A stretch of DNA of 64,000 bases from Hyphomicrobiales bacterium (GTDB lineage Bacteria; Pseudomonadota; Alphaproteobacteria; Rhizobiales; JAJFHB01), in assembly GCA_021775755.1 (NCBI GenBank), contig JAJFHE010000062.1, positions 62,001-126,000 of the forward strand, written 5' to 3'. The stretch's first letter is position 1. Every line of letters begins with the position of its first letter. Made by a program: the position numbers and the translations under genes. Below, in pieces: positions 61,609-64,000 of this stretch. The notes under the pieces are model-generated. The model did no database searches. It was not told the DNA's origin and saw only the letters and a program-made list of their open reading frames with translations.

Positions 61609-62868
61609 TCAGCCCATGTGCTCAATGACGGCGTCGGCGGCCTTGTATCCCGAACGGATGGCGCCCTCGATTGTCGCCGGCACGCCGGTATCGGTCCAGT
61701 CTCCCGCGAGGAACAGGTTCCCGATCGCGGTCTTTGTCCCGGGCCTGCGGGCTACCTGGGCCGGTGTCTGCAGAAAAGTTGCCCGGCGCTCCTTGATCAC
61801 CTGACACGCCGCAGGTTTGGTTGAAGACAGCTCAAGCGCTGTCGCGACATCGCGCCAAACGCGCTCAATGATTTGATCTGCGGGTAGTTTTGCAAGCGCG
61901 TCTGCAGCGCTGATGGTCGCGGAGACGATATCTCCGCGTCGGAAGAGCCACTGCCCGGTTGAATTGACGAGGCCCATGAAGTGGTTGTCATCAAGCAGCG
62001 TAACCGGTTCATCGACACGGAAATGCAGGTTGACGATGGCTGAGAACGCGTTCGGCACTGTGATTGAGGGAAGCAGAGTCCCGGCGACCTGTGCGGGCAT
62101 AGACATCACCGCGGCATCGCCGGCGCCAAGCGGCCACTCGCCGGCCGCTGTTTTGAGTTGCGATACGCTGTCGCCGGTCGTTTCCACCGAAGAGATGCGC
62201 TGATTGAATTCAATCAGCGCCCCGCGCTCACCCAGCGCCGCGCACGCCGGGTCGGCGAAGCTGTGGGACAGGCCTTCACGCGAGATCAAAGGTCTGCAGG
62301 CGCTGGCGCCCTTTGCAAATGTCTCGCGCAGCACCGGTGTCACGAGTTCAGCTGCCGCGTCCGGCGTCGGCGTGTTGAGCACCGCCACAATGAACGGGTC
62401 CCAGAAGCGCTCATAGAGGGCGCCATCGGTGCGAATGGCATCGCGCATGGCGCGGCCCCTTTGCGTCAGGAGCAGCTTTACGAGCGAAATGTAGTCGAGC
62501 ACGCCTGTCCCAGCGACGCGGGCGTGCGGTTGGAATATCCACCACGGAAAGAGGCCCTGGGAAGGCATTACTGTCCAGCGCTCGCCGCTTGCGACGTCGC
62601 AAAACGGAAACGTGGTTCGCGCGGGACCGGTGAGCCGGTCCGATGCGCCGACATCGGCGAGAAAAGACAGCGCCGCCCAATTGCCGCTCAACAGCAGGTG
62701 ATTGCCGTTGTCGATGGTGGTGCCAAGAGTAGTGTCGTAAAAGGACCGCGCGCGGCCGCCCGCATGCCCGGCTGATTCCAGAACAACGGTTTCGATACCT
62801 GCAGCCGTGGTCTGCAGGGCGCAGGCGAGCCCCGCCAGCCCCGCGCCACCTATGATGACCTTCCCCAT
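61609..62868 (-). CDS. hpnE: Hydroxysqualene dehydroxylase (FAD)
   Basis: A 419-residue amine-oxidase-fold flavoprotein. The FAD motif is VIIGGAGLAGLACAL (4-18), then GHAGGRARSF, and the C-terminal FLAGDWTDTGVPATIEGAI closes the flavin site. In the HpnCDE route it reduces hydroxysqualene to squalene. The order hpnD-hpnE-hpnG runs with 5 and 3 base gaps. In many genomes shc lies between hpnE and hpnG; here it does not. Phytoene-desaturase-like alternatives are less likely given the neighbours. Confidence 0.9.
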   Translation of the reverse strand: MGKVIIGGAGLAGLACALQTTAAGIETVVLESAGHAGGRARSFYDTTLGTTIDNGNHLLLSGNWAALSFLADVGASDRLTGPARTTFPFCDVASGERWTVMPSQGLFPWWIFQPHARVAGTGVLDYISLVKLLLTQRGRAMRDAIRTDGALYERFWDPFIVAVLNTPTPDAAAELVTPVLRETFAKGASACRPLISREGLSHSFADPACAALGERGALIEFNQRISSVETTGDSVSQLKTAAGEWPLGAGDAAVMSMPAQVAGTLLPSITVPNAFSAIVNLHFRVDEPVTLLDDNHFMGLVNSTGQWLFRRGDIVSATISAADALAKLPADQIIERVWRDVATALELSSTKPAACQVIKERRATFLQTPAQVARRPGTKTAIGNLFLAGDWTDTGVPATIEGAIRSGYKAADAVIEHMG

Positions 62869-62873
62869 CGCTC

Positions 62874-63773
62874 TCAGGAGAAACTGTAGCGCGCGGCGAT
62901 CATCAGCTTTTCCGCTTTGTGAAGCAGATGCCCCAGGGAGCCGCGGTTCGGAGGTTTGGGGATCTGGCGTACCGCGCGCGCGATCATGCGCTCAAAATTA
63001 CGCCGGTAGACTTCCATCATAATGCGCGCCGGGCGCATCTTCTTGTCATCGCAGTGCTCCAGTGCGGCTTCGGCGCGTTCAAACTCTTCCGCGGTATGTC
63101 CGGCAAGATTGTGCCAGGCGGCGAGCAGGTTGGGATCCCGCAACAGCGTCTCCGGTGTTGCGCTGGTGATGTCATGCGCTTCGAGAATCTCGCGCGGCAG
63201 ATAGATGCGGCCACGCTCGGCATCTTCATGCACATCGCGCAGAATGTTCGTGAGCTGCAGGGCCTTGCCCAGTGCGTCGGCGACTTCGCGCCCGGCATCT
63301 CCGGTCTCCCCGAAAATTTTCACGCACAAGCGCCCGACGGCACACGCGACGCGGTCGCAATAGGTCATGAGGTAATCCCAGTCCGGCGTCTGGATGGGGG
63401 CCTCCGCGTCCATTTCCATGCCCTCGATGATCGCGTGAAAATCGTCGCGCTCAAGCTGGTAAGTGTCCTTTACGGCCGCGAGCTCATTCATGATCGGGCC
63501 GGTCGGCTCCGTGTCGTAGAGAAAGTCCGTTTCGATGTGCCAGTTCAGCAATTCACGGCGGCGTTCCATAATGGGGGCGTCCCCATCGGCGATATCGTCA
63601 ACCACCCGGCAGAACGCATAGACGGCAAAGATCGCCCGCCGCCGCTCCGGCGGCAATGAACGCATGGCCCAGAAAAATGACGAACTCGCGTTGCGCACGA
63701 TCGCTTCGACGTGCTCTTGATCCGTCTCGACTATCTCGGAATTCGAAACGTCCCTCTTCGACGCAAGGCTCAT
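62874..63773 (-). CDS. hpnD: Presqualene diphosphate synthase
   Basis: A 299-residue squalene/phytoene-synthase-family enzyme that joins two farnesyl diphosphates to presqualene diphosphate. The Asp-rich motifs are DDIADG and NILRDVHEDAERGR. RSLPPERRRAIFAVYAFCRV is the family N-terminal helix. ATG 63773 is used; an in-frame TTG at 63797 would extend it by 8 residues. The stop is 5 bases from hpnE. It follows dxs by 35 bases. hpnC, normally adjacent, is not in the window. Confidence 0.9.
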   Translation of the reverse strand: MSLASKRDVSNSEIVETDQEHVEAIVRNASSSFFWAMRSLPPERRRAIFAVYAFCRVVDDIADGDAPIMERRRELLNWHIETDFLYDTEPTGPIMNELAAVKDTYQLERDDFHAIIEGMEMDAEAPIQTPDWDYLMTYCDRVACAVGRLCVKIFGETGDAGREVADALGKALQLTNILRDVHEDAERGRIYLPREILEAHDITSATPETLLRDPNLLAAWHNLAGHTAEEFERAEAALEHCDDKKMRPARIMMEVYRRNFERMIARAVRQIPKPPNRGSLGHLLHKAEKLMIAARYSFS

Positions 63774-63808
63774 GGGAGGCTTTCCGAAATAACTCAACTG
63801 CGGCAGGA

Positions 63809-64000
63809 TCAGGCTTTGGCTTTCAGATCCAGAACGCGCCGGTCGCGGTCAAGGGCCCGGAAGACCTCTTCCACAATATGCGGAGCGGTCATGCCGACAT
63901 CCTCATACTGCTCATTGGGCGCGCCGTGATTTACGAAGCGGTCCGGCAGTGTCATCGGCCGTATCCGCGCACAGCGGTCGAGCAGGTTTTCGCGAGCCAG
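63809..64000 (-). CDS. dxs: 1-deoxy-D-xylulose-5-phosphate synthase, C-terminal end (partial)
   Basis: The last 63 codons and stop are visible; the gene runs off the right edge. The peptide contains MTLPDRFVNHGAPNEQYED and GMTAPHIVEEVFRAL, matching the C-terminal transketolase domain of DXS (LPDxFxxHG ... GL/M-x-A-x2-IV). DXS makes the first committed intermediate of the MEP isoprenoid route. Its place ahead of hpnD-hpnE-hpnG on the same strand suggests that precursor supply is co-transcribed with hopanoid synthesis. Confidence 0.8.
   Translation of the reverse strand: MARENLLDRCARIRPMTLPDRFVNHGAPNEQYEDVGMTAPHIVEEVFRALDRDRRVLDLKAKA

Overview
The window reads as chromosomal DNA of an alphaproteobacterium, most likely Hyphomicrobiales (Rhizobiales). 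Supporting signs are high GC with dense, often overlapping genes; the gph / rpiA / DUF2059 / gor neighbourhood; class II DAHP synthase; citramalate synthase; an Atm1-type exporter; and a hopanoid (hpn) cluster. I placed it by gene content only. I saw no insertion sequence, integrase, prophage, rRNA or CRISPR array.

Layout. 1-7.1 kb: end of a secreted-protein gene, a bifunctional aldolase/dehydrogenase, an EamA permease, a Rieske oxygenase, an exported unknown, and a TetR gene divergent from an NAD(P)-binding protein and a DUF1772 protein, with three operator-like boxes between them. 7.1-13.1 kb: tRNA-Val(CAC) with odd flanking repeats, gph, gabD, rpiA, a DUF2059 protein, gor and a DUF123 protein. 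13-16.5 kb: a nitrogen-compound hydrolysis locus (amidase, DUF1989 protein, divergent M20 hydrolase). 16.5-21.3 kb: a chemoreceptor, a sterol-desaturase-like protein and a carboxylate-amine ligase. 21.4-27.9 kb: a creatinase-fold protein translationally coupled to a class II HDAC-like deacetylase, an orphan ParA with a low-complexity/RHH-like partner, class II DAHP synthase and a small YjfB-like protein.

28-31.6 kb: a TPR-like exported protein, an MFS permease, an EamA permease and OmpW, whose promoter carries an FNR/FixK-type box. 31.7-36.9 kb: a complete type II DMSO-reductase-family molybdoenzyme in the order gamma-beta-alpha-chaperone. 37.2-47.6 kb: cysS-cimA-rarD, two LOG proteins, a LysM protein, an Atm1-like ABC exporter, psd and pssA (phosphatidylethanolamine synthesis), and a small exported Cys-rich protein. 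47.7-54 kb: a trans-sulfuration PLP enzyme, then an RND efflux operon led by padR with a clear palindromic operator. 54.1-64 kb: a phosphoethanolamine-methyltransferase-like gene, then hopanoid genes: hpnN and two hpnH copies on + facing hpnG, hpnE, hpnD and the end of dxs on -. Squalene-hopene cyclase and hpnC are not in the window.

How genes work together. dxs supplies isoprenoid precursors, HpnD/HpnE take farnesyl-PP towards squalene, HpnH and HpnG make extended hopanoids, and HpnN moves hopanoids to the outer membrane. psd/pssA and the methyltransferase add phospholipid head-group functions. The strongest candidates for something not yet described are the molybdoenzyme of unknown substrate with a leaderless gamma subunit, the ParA/adaptor pair, the coupled M24/HDAC pair with altered metal ligands, and the diverged second HpnH.
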